From JAAZAI01 sp050942875 (GTDB lineage: Bacteria; Verrucomicrobiota; Kiritimatiellia; RFP12; UBA3636), in NCBI GenBank assembly GCA_050942875.1, contig JBMNOD010000026.1:1-41246 (forward strand): 41,246 bases of DNA, written 5' to 3'. The notes below the pieces were generated by a model, which was not told where the DNA came from, searched no databases, and was given only the letters and a program-made list of their open reading frames with translations. Within the stretch, counting starts at the first letter, position 1; every line of letters starts with the position of its first letter. Made by a program: the position numbers and the translations under genes. Of the stretch, positions 1 through 8,012 are shown piece after piece.

Positions 1-1
1 G

Positions 2-1234
2 TTTGTCTGCGCCGCCTACGACGGCGGCGACAAAGTCGCCGGAAGCGACGCCCCCGTCCCGGCCGGGGTTGATTCCTCCGCGGACATGGACATCCCCGGC
101 CCTGGCGATGCGCGGACGGTGACCTACAAGATCCGCGTCGGGATCGACATCAATCGCAACGGGCTTGTCGATGAACACGAGCAGACGTTCCCGCTGGAGG
201 TCTATCGCAGACAGTCGGACGACAGCCCGCGCTATGCGACCCTTCGCGGAATCTCGAGGGAAATGTACGACGATCATTACAATGACATTTATGGATTTGT
301 CCATTTCATGGGGCAAGGCACGCCGTCGCTGATCGCCCCCAACGCCCGGTCTTTTCTGGCGCTGTTCCTCTACAATGGAGACATGGAAAAAATCGGACAA
401 AACATGCGTCCCAACTCGTCAAACAGCGTTCCCATCAACGCTTTCGCGGATGGGATTGACTTCGCGGAATGGCTGACGCACAACAGCGGCGCGACATTCG
501 ACGACAGTGGAACGGCGACTATTTCACATTTTGTCTGGAATTACGATAGCAAGGTGGCTCAGTTCATGGCCAATCGGACGCCTTTTGCGTTGAAAAGCTA
601 CACGGCCGGGGCGCAGTACATTGAATTTCCGACGGAAACGGGAACCCGGCTTCACGCCTTCTACAACGCCTGCGTCAAGGATGCCGCGGAAGCCGTCCTG
701 GCAAATGCCACCAACGATGCGACCGTCGTTTTTCCGCAGGATGGCGGATGGTATGACATGCCCTGCGAAGGGGCGACGAACCTCTTTGCAAGCCTCAGCC
801 CGCAAACGTCGCCCAACTGGGTCGTCCCCTCGACGCAGCTTGTCGGCGACAGCGACGACTATGGCGGATGGTATGCGTTGGCCGCCGAGTTTTTAACGGG
901 AAGGCCGGCTTTTGACGACTTCGACGCCTTCGCCACCGTCGGGCGCGGCCGCGTGGTCAATCCGCGATACCGCTTCACCATACAGAAGCAGCATTCCTGG
1001 CCGTCGGGAACGAAATATGTCGTGACGTCGGTCGATTTTGAATGCGACATCCAAGACCTCTACGACTTCAACTACGAGGACGGGGCGAAGTCCGCCGCCG
1101 CCGCCGCGTTGCAGCTCGGCTTTGGCAGGGGGACGGGAGCCTCGGCCGATCGTAAAAGCCGCGGCAGGATTTTCCGGCACACCATCCACATCCGAAAAAC
1201 CTACAACGCCCCTTTTACATATAATATCTATTGA
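2..1234 (+). CDS. Hypothetical protein with EF-hand-like calcium loop, 5' end outside window
   Basis: The frame is open from base 2, with no stop before the first internal ATG at 86, so the gene begins to the left and only about 410 residues are visible. Function is unknown. A short stretch, DINRNGLVDEHE, fits a canonical 12-residue EF-hand/dockerin loop (D1, N3, N5, G6, D9, E12), so calcium binding is likely. The stretch just upstream (VCAAYDGGDKVAGSD) aligns with VAAVHCGGEKIQGSD in the gene at 3526, which carries a similar loop; the two are paralogs. The C-terminal part (WPSGTKYVVTSVDF onward) matches no family I recognise. The next gene starts 25 bp downstream on the same strand. An extracellular role is inferred from the loop and from secreted neighbours; any signal peptide lies outside the window. 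Confidence 0.7.
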   Translation, partial: FVCAAYDGGDKVAGSDAPVPAGVDSSADMDIPGPGDARTVTYKIRVGIDINRNGLVDEHEQTFPLEVYRRQSDDSPRYATLRGISREMYDDHYNDIYGFVHFMGQGTPSLIAPNARSFLALFLYNGDMEKIGQNMRPNSSNSVPINAFADGIDFAEWLTHNSGATFDDSGTATISHFVWNYDSKVAQFMANRTPFALKSYTAGAQYIEFPTETGTRLHAFYNACVKDAAEAVLANATNDATVVFPQDGGWYDMPCEGATNLFASLSPQTSPNWVVPSTQLVGDSDDYGGWYALAAEFLTGRPAFDDFDAFATVGRGRVVNPRYRFTIQKQHSWPSGTKYVVTSVDFECDIQDLYDFNYEDGAKSAAAAALQLGFGRGTGASADRKSRGRIFRHTIHIRKTYNAPFTYNIY

Positions 1235-1259
1235 CCTCCATATCACGAAAGGCGAATCC

Positions 1260-2378
1260 ATGAAACATCTGTTGAAAGCACTCGTTTGCACCGCGCTCGC
1301 CGCATTGCCCCCGCTTTGCGCCGCATCGGCCGAGCCCGACTATGAAGAAGAGATGAAGGCGCTCGCAATCCAGCGGAAAACGCTTGCCGACTCCGGCTTT
1401 CGGGGGTTTTTCGCCGCTGCGCAAGCCAACCGGTGGGACGCGCCGAAAATCCATTCCCAATGCTGGGTGGACTGGCTGCCCCGGGAGTCCACGAAGCGCA
1501 TCCGGCTTGAACAGGCGAAGCGGGATTTCGGCCTGGAGCTTGTCAAGGCCGTGGAGGAGGAGGCCCTGCGCGTCCTTTCGCCTGCGAGCACCGGGGAACG
1601 GGCGAGCCAGGCCGACCGGCTGCTCGATTTTTCCGGCTGGGCGGGACGCCCCGGCGGCTATGGGAACCTCGCCATCAAGTGGCGGGTCGAGCATCTGGCC
1701 TGCATTCCCATTGGGCACCTGGTTGCGGACTTGGGTTTTCCCGTGGAGGAAATCGAGGCGCGCCTTGCCCGGCTTGAGACGGAGCAGGGCTGGGTGCGCA
1801 TGCAGGTCGATGTTTTGAACGAGGAGTCCCCGCACCAGTACCGTGCGAAAACAAAGGACGAGCTGGCGGTCGAATGGCATGGGCATTTCCGGAAGGCGGC
1901 TTTTGCATTCAAGGATGAAATGGGGCGCTATCCCTACAATCATGAAGAAAGCAAAAATCTTCCACGACACATCTCCTTCTACTGCGAGGATGAATCCTCG
2001 CCACGTCCCTACACACTTGCCACAAAGTGGAATACAAAACGGCACTACATTTTTTGCGTCATGGGCTATGAAGACACGATCAAGGACCGCGTTCAAAACC
2101 TCCTGCTGTTCAGGAAGACGATCGGACGCTTCCCCTTGAAACCGTCCCGCCCAACGGGGTCGTTTCCCGAATCTGAGATACAGGAAGGGTTTTATGAGGC
2201 ATGGAAGCCGCATGAAAGGCAACTAGGGATCCACCCGGGTGCATCAGGCTACACATACGAGGCAATACGCAACAACGCCTTCATGGACTACGACACGTCG
2301 GAACTGGTGGGGTACATGCAGGAGCAAGCGGCTGCCGCCAGGAAACAAGAAGCGGACGGCAAGAAGCCTTCGGAGTAG
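1260..2378 (+). CDS. Secreted hypothetical protein, tandem copy 1
   Basis: A 372-residue protein of unknown function. It starts at ATG 1260, after a weak AAAGG ribosome site, with a clear signal peptide: positive MKHLLK, then a hydrophobic ALVCTALAALPPLCAASA and probable cleavage after ASA. The mature part is mixed alpha-helical by composition and has several W, R and E residues but no motif I can name. The gene is followed, after a stop and two bases, by ATG 2381 of a near-identical second copy; the period between copies is exactly 1145 bp. The two are almost identical over the first half and the last 40 residues and clearly different in between (about 1880-2290 here). Probably an exported or periplasmic protein specific to this lineage. 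Confidence 0.75.
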   Translation: MKHLLKALVCTALAALPPLCAASAEPDYEEEMKALAIQRKTLADSGFRGFFAAAQANRWDAPKIHSQCWVDWLPRESTKRIRLEQAKRDFGLELVKAVEEEALRVLSPASTGERASQADRLLDFSGWAGRPGGYGNLAIKWRVEHLACIPIGHLVADLGFPVEEIEARLARLETEQGWVRMQVDVLNEESPHQYRAKTKDELAVEWHGHFRKAAFAFKDEMGRYPYNHEESKNLPRHISFYCEDESSPRPYTLATKWNTKRHYIFCVMGYEDTIKDRVQNLLLFRKTIGRFPLKPSRPTGSFPESEIQEGFYEAWKPHERQLGIHPGASGYTYEAIRNNAFMDYDTSELVGYMQEQAAAARKQEADGKKPSE

Positions 2379-2380
2379 AC

Positions 2381-3523
2381 ATGCAAACGGCATTCCCTCG
2401 CTTCGTGAAACATCTGTTGAAGGCACTCGTTTGCACCGCGCTCGCCGCATTGCCCCCGCTTTGCGCCGCATCGGCCGAGCCCGACTATGAAGAGGAGATG
2501 AAGGCGCTCGCAGTCCAGCGGAAAACGCTTGCCGATTCCGGCTTTCGGGGGTTTTTCGCCGTTGCGCAATCCAACCGGTGGGACGCGCCGAAAATCCATT
2601 CCCAATGCTGGGTGGACTGGCTGCCCCGGGAGTCCACGAAGCGCATCCGGCTTGAACAGGCGAAGCGCGATTTCGGCCTGGAGCTTGTCAAGGCCGTGGA
2701 GGAGGAGTCCCTGCGCGTCCTTTCGCCTGCGAGCACCGGGGAACGGGCGAGCCAGGCCGACCGGCTGCTCGATTTTTCCGGCTGGGCGGGACGCCCCGGC
2801 GGCTATGGGAACCACGCCATCAGAAGACGGGTCGAACATCTGGCCTGCGTTCCCATTGGGCACCTGGTTGCGGACTTGGAGTTTCCCGTGGAGGAAATCG
2901 AGGCGCGCCTCGCCCGGTTTGAGACGGAGGAAAGCAAGCTGCGTGTGCGTCGCAACATTTTGAACGAGGAGTCCCCGCACCAGTATCGTGCGAAGACAAA
3001 GGACGATCTGGCGGTTGAATGGCATGGGCATTTTCGGAAGGCATGGCTTGCGTACAAGGACAAAGAGGGGCATTATCCGCATTATTTCTCTGAGGGGAAA
3101 AACTTTCCCAAGGAAATCGCGTTCTATTGTGAGGATGAAACCTCGCCTCGCCCCTACACGCTTGCCACAAAATGGAGCCAGAAACGTCATTTTCTATTTT
3201 GTGTCCGTGGAAGAACCGATGCGATCACGGATCGTGTCCACAACCTCCTGCTGTTCAGGAAGACGATTGGGCGGTTCCCGTTGAAACCGTCCCGTCCATT
3301 GGGGTCGTTTGAGGGGGAAGAAGTCCGCGAAGCTTTCTATGAAGCATGGATGCCGCATGAGAAAAAGTTTGGCAAAAAGGGAAGCGGGGCTGCAAGAAGC
3401 TACACCCAGATTCTCAACAACGCCTTCATGGACTACGACACGTCGGAACTGGTGGGGTACATGCAGGAGCAGGCGGCTGCCGCCAGGAAACAAGAAGCGG
3501 ACGGCAAGAAGCCTTCGGAGTAG
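2381..3523 (+). CDS. Secreted hypothetical protein, tandem copy 2
   Basis: Second copy of the 1260 gene. Two starts are possible: ATG 2381, two bases after the stop of copy 1 (stop-AC-ATG, suggesting translational coupling), which adds eight residues MQTAFPRF; or GTG 2405, which corresponds exactly to the ATG of copy 1 (1260 + 1145) and gives the same 372 residues and signal peptide. Copy 1 begins ATGAAACATC and copy 2 GTGAAACATC, so the junction of the duplication destroyed the original start. The middle part (around 2990-3400) diverges from copy 1 while both ends are nearly identical at the DNA level. The same stop-AC-ATG junction recurs before the next gene at 3526. Confidence 0.72.
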   Translation: MQTAFPRFVKHLLKALVCTALAALPPLCAASAEPDYEEEMKALAVQRKTLADSGFRGFFAVAQSNRWDAPKIHSQCWVDWLPRESTKRIRLEQAKRDFGLELVKAVEEESLRVLSPASTGERASQADRLLDFSGWAGRPGGYGNHAIRRRVEHLACVPIGHLVADLEFPVEEIEARLARFETEESKLRVRRNILNEESPHQYRAKTKDDLAVEWHGHFRKAWLAYKDKEGHYPHYFSEGKNFPKEIAFYCEDETSPRPYTLATKWSQKRHFLFCVRGRTDAITDRVHNLLLFRKTIGRFPLKPSRPLGSFEGEEVREAFYEAWMPHEKKFGKKGSGAARSYTQILNNAFMDYDTSELVGYMQEQAAAARKQEADGKKPSE

Positions 3524-3525
3524 AC

Positions 3526-4059
3526 ATGCAAACGGCAACCATCGAGCGAGATGGTGGCGGCCTCTGCGTCTTGAACCGCATTCCCAATCCGACGCCGAAG
3601 GACGATCCGCCCGCGATCCCCGCCAACAAGCTCTATCTGGTGGAGTCGGCGGATTTGAGCTGCTACCAGGCAGGCCTTGAGATCGCCTGCACTCCGTCGG
3701 GGGCGTTGTCCAAAATGGTGGCCGCCGTCCATTGCGGCGGGGAGAAGATCCAGGGAAGCGACACGCTCTTTCTGCCCAACGGGAAGGCGACGCTGGTTTT
3801 CGACGACGCCAGCACTTTCGCGGGAATTACGGACCATCCCGTCAAAGTCGGCCTTGACTCCAATGGAAACCGCTTGCTGGACGACAACGAAATCCTCCCC
3901 GGGTTCGTGGTGAAACATCCGGCGACTGGCAACTTTCCGAGTGGGGAGCCACAGTGCAGCTTGGATACGGGAACGGCTCCAAAGCCATGTATCGCCCTGC
4001 CGGGAAAATCCACCGAACCTGAATCATTTTTGACAAAACCTACAAAGGACTGCAAATGA
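3526..4059 (+). CDS. Truncated paralog of the left-edge EF-hand protein
   Basis: A 177-residue protein of unknown function, starting two bases after the previous stop and lacking a signal peptide. Residues around GLDSNGNRLLDDNE form an EF-hand-like loop (D1, N3, N5, D9, E12; the usual G6 is R). The block before it (VAAVHCGGEKIQGSD) aligns with the left-edge gene. After the loop the similarity stops and the tail (rich in T, P and K, ending PTKDCK) looks unrelated, so the protein is shorter than its paralog by at least 240 residues. The start codon sits inside the repeat unit copied from the upstream duplication, so this ORF may have acquired its start by that rearrangement. Its TGA overlaps ATG 4056 of the next fragment (ATGA). 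It may be a decaying gene. Confidence 0.5.
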   Translation: MQTATIERDGGGLCVLNRIPNPTPKDDPPAIPANKLYLVESADLSCYQAGLEIACTPSGALSKMVAAVHCGGEKIQGSDTLFLPNGKATLVFDDASTFAGITDHPVKVGLDSNGNRLLDDNEILPGFVVKHPATGNFPSGEPQCSLDTGTAPKPCIALPGKSTEPESFLTKPTKDCK

Positions 4060-4245
4060 CACCGCTCGAAAAACAAATCGCCCAAAAACACCCGATCCTC
4101 GTCTCCGACATGCGGGGCGGCGGCCATCGCATCCTCTTCGATTTCGAAGGCCGAAAGGGCTGGATCATCGAGCCCGACACGCCGTGCGCGGATCGTCCCT
4201 GGTGCTGGACCATGCAGATGGTTTCTTCATCAATCGACCGGCACG
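4056..4245 (+). pseudogene. N-terminal stub of an alpha/beta-hydrolase-type protein, frameshifted and truncated
   Basis: Starts at ATG 4056 overlapping the previous stop. The first 50 codons (MRGGGHRILFDFEGRKGW..., then DRPWCWTMQ) resemble, from memory, the N-terminus of PVC alpha/beta-hydrolase-like proteins in which TMQW is followed by an A-D/E-x-F segment. Here the frame after TMQ is lost: the continuing similarity (ADGFFINR) is readable from 4214 in another frame. The fragment ends where the convergent ilvE gene ends (stop at 4230-4232), so everything with the catalytic residues is missing. The longer frame running on to 5222 is only antisense to ilvE. The family assignment is from memory of short motifs and is tentative; the truncation itself is clear. 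Confidence 0.45.
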
Positions 4246-5246
4246 CACCAACCATGGGTGTCGGGCTTGCGGCCGTATTGGATGTCCTGCACGGCGTCGT
4301 AAAGCTTTTGCACGACGGGGCCGCAGTGATCGGGGCTGCCAAAGGAGACGACGGTGTCGCCGCGGGTGATCTCGTAGATCGGCGTCACGACGACGGCCGT
4401 GCCGCAGGCGGCGACCTCGGAGAAGGTCGAGAGCTCTTCGAAGGGCACCGGGCGCGTTTCGACCTTCATGCCGAAATCGCTTGCGAGCTGGCGCAACGTG
4501 TCGTTGGTGACGCTCGGCAGCACGGACGGCGAATCCGGGGTCACATACGTACCATCGGGCTTGATGCCGAGGAAGTTGGACGTGGCGAACTCCTCGATGT
4601 ACTTGTGCGTCTTCGAGTCGAGGTAGAGCTCCACCGGATAGCCGGCCTTCTTGGCCTGTTCATGGGCATAGAGGCTCGCGGCGTAGTTGCCGCCGACCTT
4701 GACGTCGCCCATGCCGCGCGGCGCGGCGCGGTCGTAGTCGTCGATCACGATGGATCTCACGGGCTTCAGGCCGCCCTTGTAGTATTCGCCGGCCGGCATG
4801 ACCAGCACCAGGAAGGTGTATTCCTTCGCCGGGGCGACGCCGATCTGGGCGCCGGTGCCGATGAGCAGGGGGCGGATGTAGAGCGAGCCGCCCGTCCCGT
4901 AGGGCGGGACGTAGGCTTCGTTGGCCTTCACCACGCGCTTGAGCGCGTCGACAAACATGTCCTCGGGCACGGGCGCCATGCACGTCCTGCGCGCCGTGTT
5001 GAGCATCCGCCGGGCGTTGTCGTACGGGCGGAAGATGCGAACCGCGCCGTCCTTGCAGCGAAACGCCTTGAGCCCTTCGAACGCTTCCTGCCCGTAGTGC
5101 AGGCAGGTGGCGGCAATGTGCATCTTCAGGTAGGGCTCCTGGACCAGGGCGCCGGAGTCCCATGCGCCGTCCCGCCAGACGTATTCGATGTGGCAAGCGG
5201 TGTCCATGTACTTAAAGCCTAGGTTGTTCCAGTCGATCTTGACCAT
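4230..5246 (-). CDS. ilvE: Branched-chain amino acid aminotransferase
   Basis: A class IV (fold type IV) PLP aminotransferase that makes or degrades leucine, isoleucine and valine by transferring the amino group between branched 2-oxo acids and glutamate in the cytoplasm. The 338-residue length is normal. Visible family signatures: HYGQEAFEGLKAF near residue 50, SLYIRPLLIGTG, the lysine-bearing VKVGGNYAAS, and the YIEEFATSNF segment typical of IlvE; the C-terminus HGWCVPVD matches the usual end of the family. A longer reading from 5378 exists, but ATG 5246 (MVKIDWNNLGF) has GAGG just upstream and matches the family start. It is convergent with the hydrolase stub at 4056 and transcribed from a promoter at 5290-5318. 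Confidence 0.92.
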   Translation of the reverse strand: MVKIDWNNLGFKYMDTACHIEYVWRDGAWDSGALVQEPYLKMHIAATCLHYGQEAFEGLKAFRCKDGAVRIFRPYDNARRMLNTARRTCMAPVPEDMFVDALKRVVKANEAYVPPYGTGGSLYIRPLLIGTGAQIGVAPAKEYTFLVLVMPAGEYYKGGLKPVRSIVIDDYDRAAPRGMGDVKVGGNYAASLYAHEQAKKAGYPVELYLDSKTHKYIEEFATSNFLGIKPDGTYVTPDSPSVLPSVTNDTLRQLASDFGMKVETRPVPFEELSTFSEVAACGTAVVVTPIYEITRGDTVVSFGSPDHCGPVVQKLYDAVQDIQYGRKPDTHGWCVPVD

Positions 5247-5289
5247 GTCGATCCTCGTTTCAATTCCAATTCCAAAAAGATGAAAAGGG

Positions 5290-5318
5290 ATTGTGCGCTT
5301 TTCGCGAGATTTTTGCAA
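5290..5318 (-). promoter_or_regulatory. Sigma-70-type promoter of ilvE
   Basis: On the minus strand TTGCAA (5318-5313) and CACAAT (5295-5290) are separated by 17 bp, 44 bp upstream of the ilvE start codon. This is pattern matching only; no operator or attenuator-like leader peptide was recognised. Confidence 0.45.
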
Positions 5319-5331
5319 TGGTTTTTTGCAA

Positions 5332-5842
5332 GGGTGTGTCAGAATCGTAACATGGTTCCTTGAGTTTCCATGAAACATGGAGGCGTTCCTGATGCCAAAT
5401 TCAAAACCAACCCCTCTCTGTGTCTCCGTGCCCGTGTGTTTAGAATTTTCAAGACAGGATTACAGGATTTACAGGATTGGTTTCTGTGTCCTTCTTGTCT
5501 TCTGTGGCCATTCCCCGCTCGGCGAAGCCGCCACGGCCGCGCCCCAATTCCGAGTTTCCTCCATAGCCACAAAAAGGCGCAAAATTTTTCCGTGTGTTTC
5601 GCAGTTGAAAAAACCGCCAGGCCCGCCAAGTTTCTTTTTCATTTCATTTTTACCAGAGACACGGAGGCACGGAGGCGTGCAGGGAGGGGCATGGCAATGA
5701 AAACACGCTTCTGAAATCAAGAAGGAACGGCGACGATGCAAAGCACGGCTCGATTGCGGTGAAAGCACTGCACCAAACTCCCTTTCAATGCGCATGACAT
5801 AGGCAATGCCGGATTTGTCTGTCACTTTTCTGACACACACCC
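5332..5842. mobile_element. 511-bp non-autonomous inverted-repeat element, copy A
   Basis: The left end GGGTGTGTCAGAA and the right end, read on the other strand, GGGTGTGTGTCAGAA are terminal inverted repeats. The same element occurs at 31855-32539, where an 8-bp target duplication is present; here the flanks (TTTTGCAA and GATTGAGA) do not match. No transposase is encoded; the minus-strand ORFs inside it are translations of repeat DNA. The interior contains modules CTCTGTGTCTCCGTGCC and, inverted, GAGACACGGAGGCACGG, plus three ACAGGATT units at 5454-5478 that copy B lacks. GGG-starting ends and 8-bp duplications are features of the IS1595 family, so mobilisation by such a transposase is an inference. 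It fills most of the 846-bp gap between ilvE and 6093. Confidence 0.7.
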
Positions 5843-6080
5843 GATTGAGAGCGGCTGGCGGTTGGCGGCCAGGGATCCCGAAGGGCAACGTTGTCGACCA
5901 GACGGATCGGACGGATCTTTCCCCGGTCATCCACCATGATCTCGAACATTTCTTCCAGATTGCAGCAACCCGTCCGCAGCCCTGAAAGGGGTCGCAAGTC
6001 CCCATTGAATCCGATGGACAAGCCTTCTGGAAGTTGATAGCATGCAACCCATCTGAAATGCGCAACCCTGCTCTTGAATG
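5843..6080 (-). pseudogene. Possible coding remnant abutting element copy A
   Basis: Read on the minus strand, this gap keeps an open frame with protein-like composition from about 6080 down to the right end of the element (segments RWVACYQLPEGLSIGFNGDL, NLEEMFEIMVDDRGKIRP and LVDNVALRDPW). It has no start codon with a ribosome site and runs straight into the element terminus at 5842, as if a gene had been cut by insertion or deletion. I do not recognise the family. It could also be chance open frame, as it is only about 75 codons long. Confidence 0.25.
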
Positions 6081-6092
6081 AAAAGGATCGAC

Positions 6093-7136
6093 ATGATTGA
6101 CCGTTGTTTGGAAGACTTGGAACGGCAGATCGTTCCCGAAGTCGAAGACCGCCTCGAAGCGGACTGGCTGGCGTTCACGGAAGGACGATTCGAGGGGGCG
6201 ATCTTCTCGCCGTCGCGCGCCCGCCCGTGTCCCGGCGCGCTCGAATGGCCGGCCGTCAGCGTCAACCAGGCGCAGGCGGATCTCGATGCGATGGCGCTTC
6301 AGCAGTACGGCGCCTGCGCTTCGCAGCTTGCGAGCGGCCGGGGCGGCATGCTCTGCGTGCGGGCCAACTACGGCACCGGGATCATGCCCGCGCTCTTCGG
6401 CGCGGAGATTTTCGTGATGGACGAATCGACCCAGACGCTGCAGACCACCCTGCCGTTGGGCGCCGCGGCCATGGAGGACTTCGTCGCGAAGGGCGTCCCC
6501 GCCTTGGAGACCAGTCTCGGCGCCAACGTGTTCGCCGCCGGCCGGCGGTTCGCCGAGATCGCGCGCCGGTACCCGAAGATCGGCCGCTACGTCCACATCT
6601 ACCATCCCGACCTCCAGGGGCCGATGGACGTCTGCGAAATGCTCTGGGGCAGCGACATGTTCCTCGACCTGATCGACAGGCCGGAGCGAGTGCACCAGGT
6701 CCTCGCCCTCGTCACCGAGACGCATCTGCGCTTCATGACGGCGTGGAACGATCTCGTCGGCGTCGCCGACAACGACTGGGCCACCCACTGGGGGCTGATG
6801 CACGGCGGCAAAATCATGATCCGGACGGATTCCGGCGTGAACCTCTCGCCCGACATGTACGACACCTTCGTCCGTCCCTACGACGAGCGCCTGCTCGTCG
6901 CGCTCGGCGGCGGCGCGGTCCACTTCTGCGGCCGCGGCAGCCACTACATCGCGAGCGCCTGCGCCATGCCGGGACTGCGCGCCGTCAACCTGAGCCAGCC
7001 GCACCTCAACGACATGGAGGCGGTCTTCCGGGCGACCGTGGACCAGGGGATCAAGATCGTCGGACTGGATCGCGACGCGGCCGAGGCGGCGATCCGATCC
7101 GGTCGCGACCTGCTCGGCTGCGTCCATTGCTGGTAG
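6093..7136 (+). CDS. Uroporphyrinogen decarboxylase-like (URO-D family) protein
   Basis: A 347-residue TIM-barrel protein of the URO-D superfamily. Such stand-alone members are abundant in PVC bacteria and are usually not haem enzymes; relatives such as MtaA and CmuA transfer methyl groups from corrinoid proteins. Seen here: the HFCGRGSHY segment near residue 280, equivalent to the H-x-C zinc-ligand region of MtaA-type members, and a conserved HGGKIMIRTDSG segment. ATG 6093 is preferred over 6078 because AAAAGGA lies 5 bp before it. A GH38 fragment follows 27 bp downstream on the same strand, suggesting a role linked to sugar catabolism, but the substrate cannot be read from the sequence. Confidence 0.8.
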   Translation: MIDRCLEDLERQIVPEVEDRLEADWLAFTEGRFEGAIFSPSRARPCPGALEWPAVSVNQAQADLDAMALQQYGACASQLASGRGGMLCVRANYGTGIMPALFGAEIFVMDESTQTLQTTLPLGAAAMEDFVAKGVPALETSLGANVFAAGRRFAEIARRYPKIGRYVHIYHPDLQGPMDVCEMLWGSDMFLDLIDRPERVHQVLALVTETHLRFMTAWNDLVGVADNDWATHWGLMHGGKIMIRTDSGVNLSPDMYDTFVRPYDERLLVALGGGAVHFCGRGSHYIASACAMPGLRAVNLSQPHLNDMEAVFRATVDQGIKIVGLDRDAAEAAIRSGRDLLGCVHCW

Positions 7137-7163
7137 CCATCATCTTCATTCCAAGGAATTGCC

Positions 7164-8012
7164 ATGACCCATCGCGCCGACCGCGTCCATCTGATCGCGA
7201 ACGCCCATCTCGACCCCATGTACATGTGGCAGTGGGAGGAAGGCGTCGCCGAAGCCGTTTCGACCTTCCGCTCGGCGGTTGCCCTCTGCGAGGACAACCG
7301 CACGTATGTCTTCAACCACAACGAGGCGTTTCCCTACGATTGGATCCGCCGCCTCGACCCGGAGCTCTTCGCGCGGATTCAGCGGATGGTCCGGGCGGGT
7401 CGGTGGCATGTCATGGGGGGCTGGTTCGTCCAGCCGGATTGCAACCTGCCGTGCGGGGAGTCCTTCGTCCGGCAAATGGTGTCGGGGCTCGTCTTCTTTG
7501 AAAGGCATTTCGGGGTGCGTCCGCGCACCGCCGTCAACCTCGACTCGTTCGGGCACACCCGCGGGCTCGTGCAAATCCTCAAAAAAACGGGGTTCGACGC
7601 CTATCTGTTTTGCCGCCCCGGAATCGGCGCGCAGAGCGTGCTGCCGTCCGACGATTTCGTGTGGGTGGGTTTCGATGGATCCGAAGTGCTCGGGCACCGG
7701 TCCGCCGAACATTACAACTCCGGGTTCGGCGAGGCGGGAGACAAGCTGGCGAAATGGCTTGCGACGTCCCGTCCCGACGGCCCCTCGCCTTTTCTCTGGG
7801 GCGTCGGCAACCATGGCGGCGGCCCCTCGCGCAAGGATGTCGCCGACTTGAATCGTCTGATTGCAGAAAGCGAAGCGGTCGAGATCCGCCACTCCACCCC
7901 GGACGCCTTTTTCCAGGACCTCGGGCTGGGCCCCTTCGAAGTCCAGACATGGCGGTTGGACATGCAGACCCGGACACTGCGACAGCAAACGATGGACGAG
8001 CGTGATGTTTGA
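7164..8012 (+). pseudogene. Alpha-mannosidase (GH38), catalytic N-domain only, truncated
   Basis: The first 260 residues are a clear GH38 N-terminal domain: the metal site HLIANAHLDP (His-x-Asp) near residue 9, NLDSFGHTRGL around residue 126 with the catalytic nucleophile Asp, WGVGNHGGGPSRKDV, and RHSTPDAFF at the domain end. Intact GH38 enzymes run to about 800-1000 residues with middle and beta-sandwich domains; here similarity ends near base 7940 and an unrelated tail (TWRLDMQTRTLRQQ...) reaches a stop at 8012. No continuation is seen in any frame before the next promoter at 8069. The product would lack the domains needed for a stable active enzyme, so it is probably a broken gene. If functional, it would hydrolyse alpha-mannosides. 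Confidence 0.75.

Noticed and set aside
4245..5222. Long plus-strand frame continuing the hydrolase stub
   Set aside because: It is antisense to ilvE, whose protein is a clear family match; composition of the plus frame is that of a mirror reading.
5339..5629. Minus-strand ORF inside element copy A
   Set aside because: Its residues (NTRARRHREG, GHRRQEGHRN) are translations of CTGTGTC/CCGTGCC repeat modules; the frame is not conserved in copy B.
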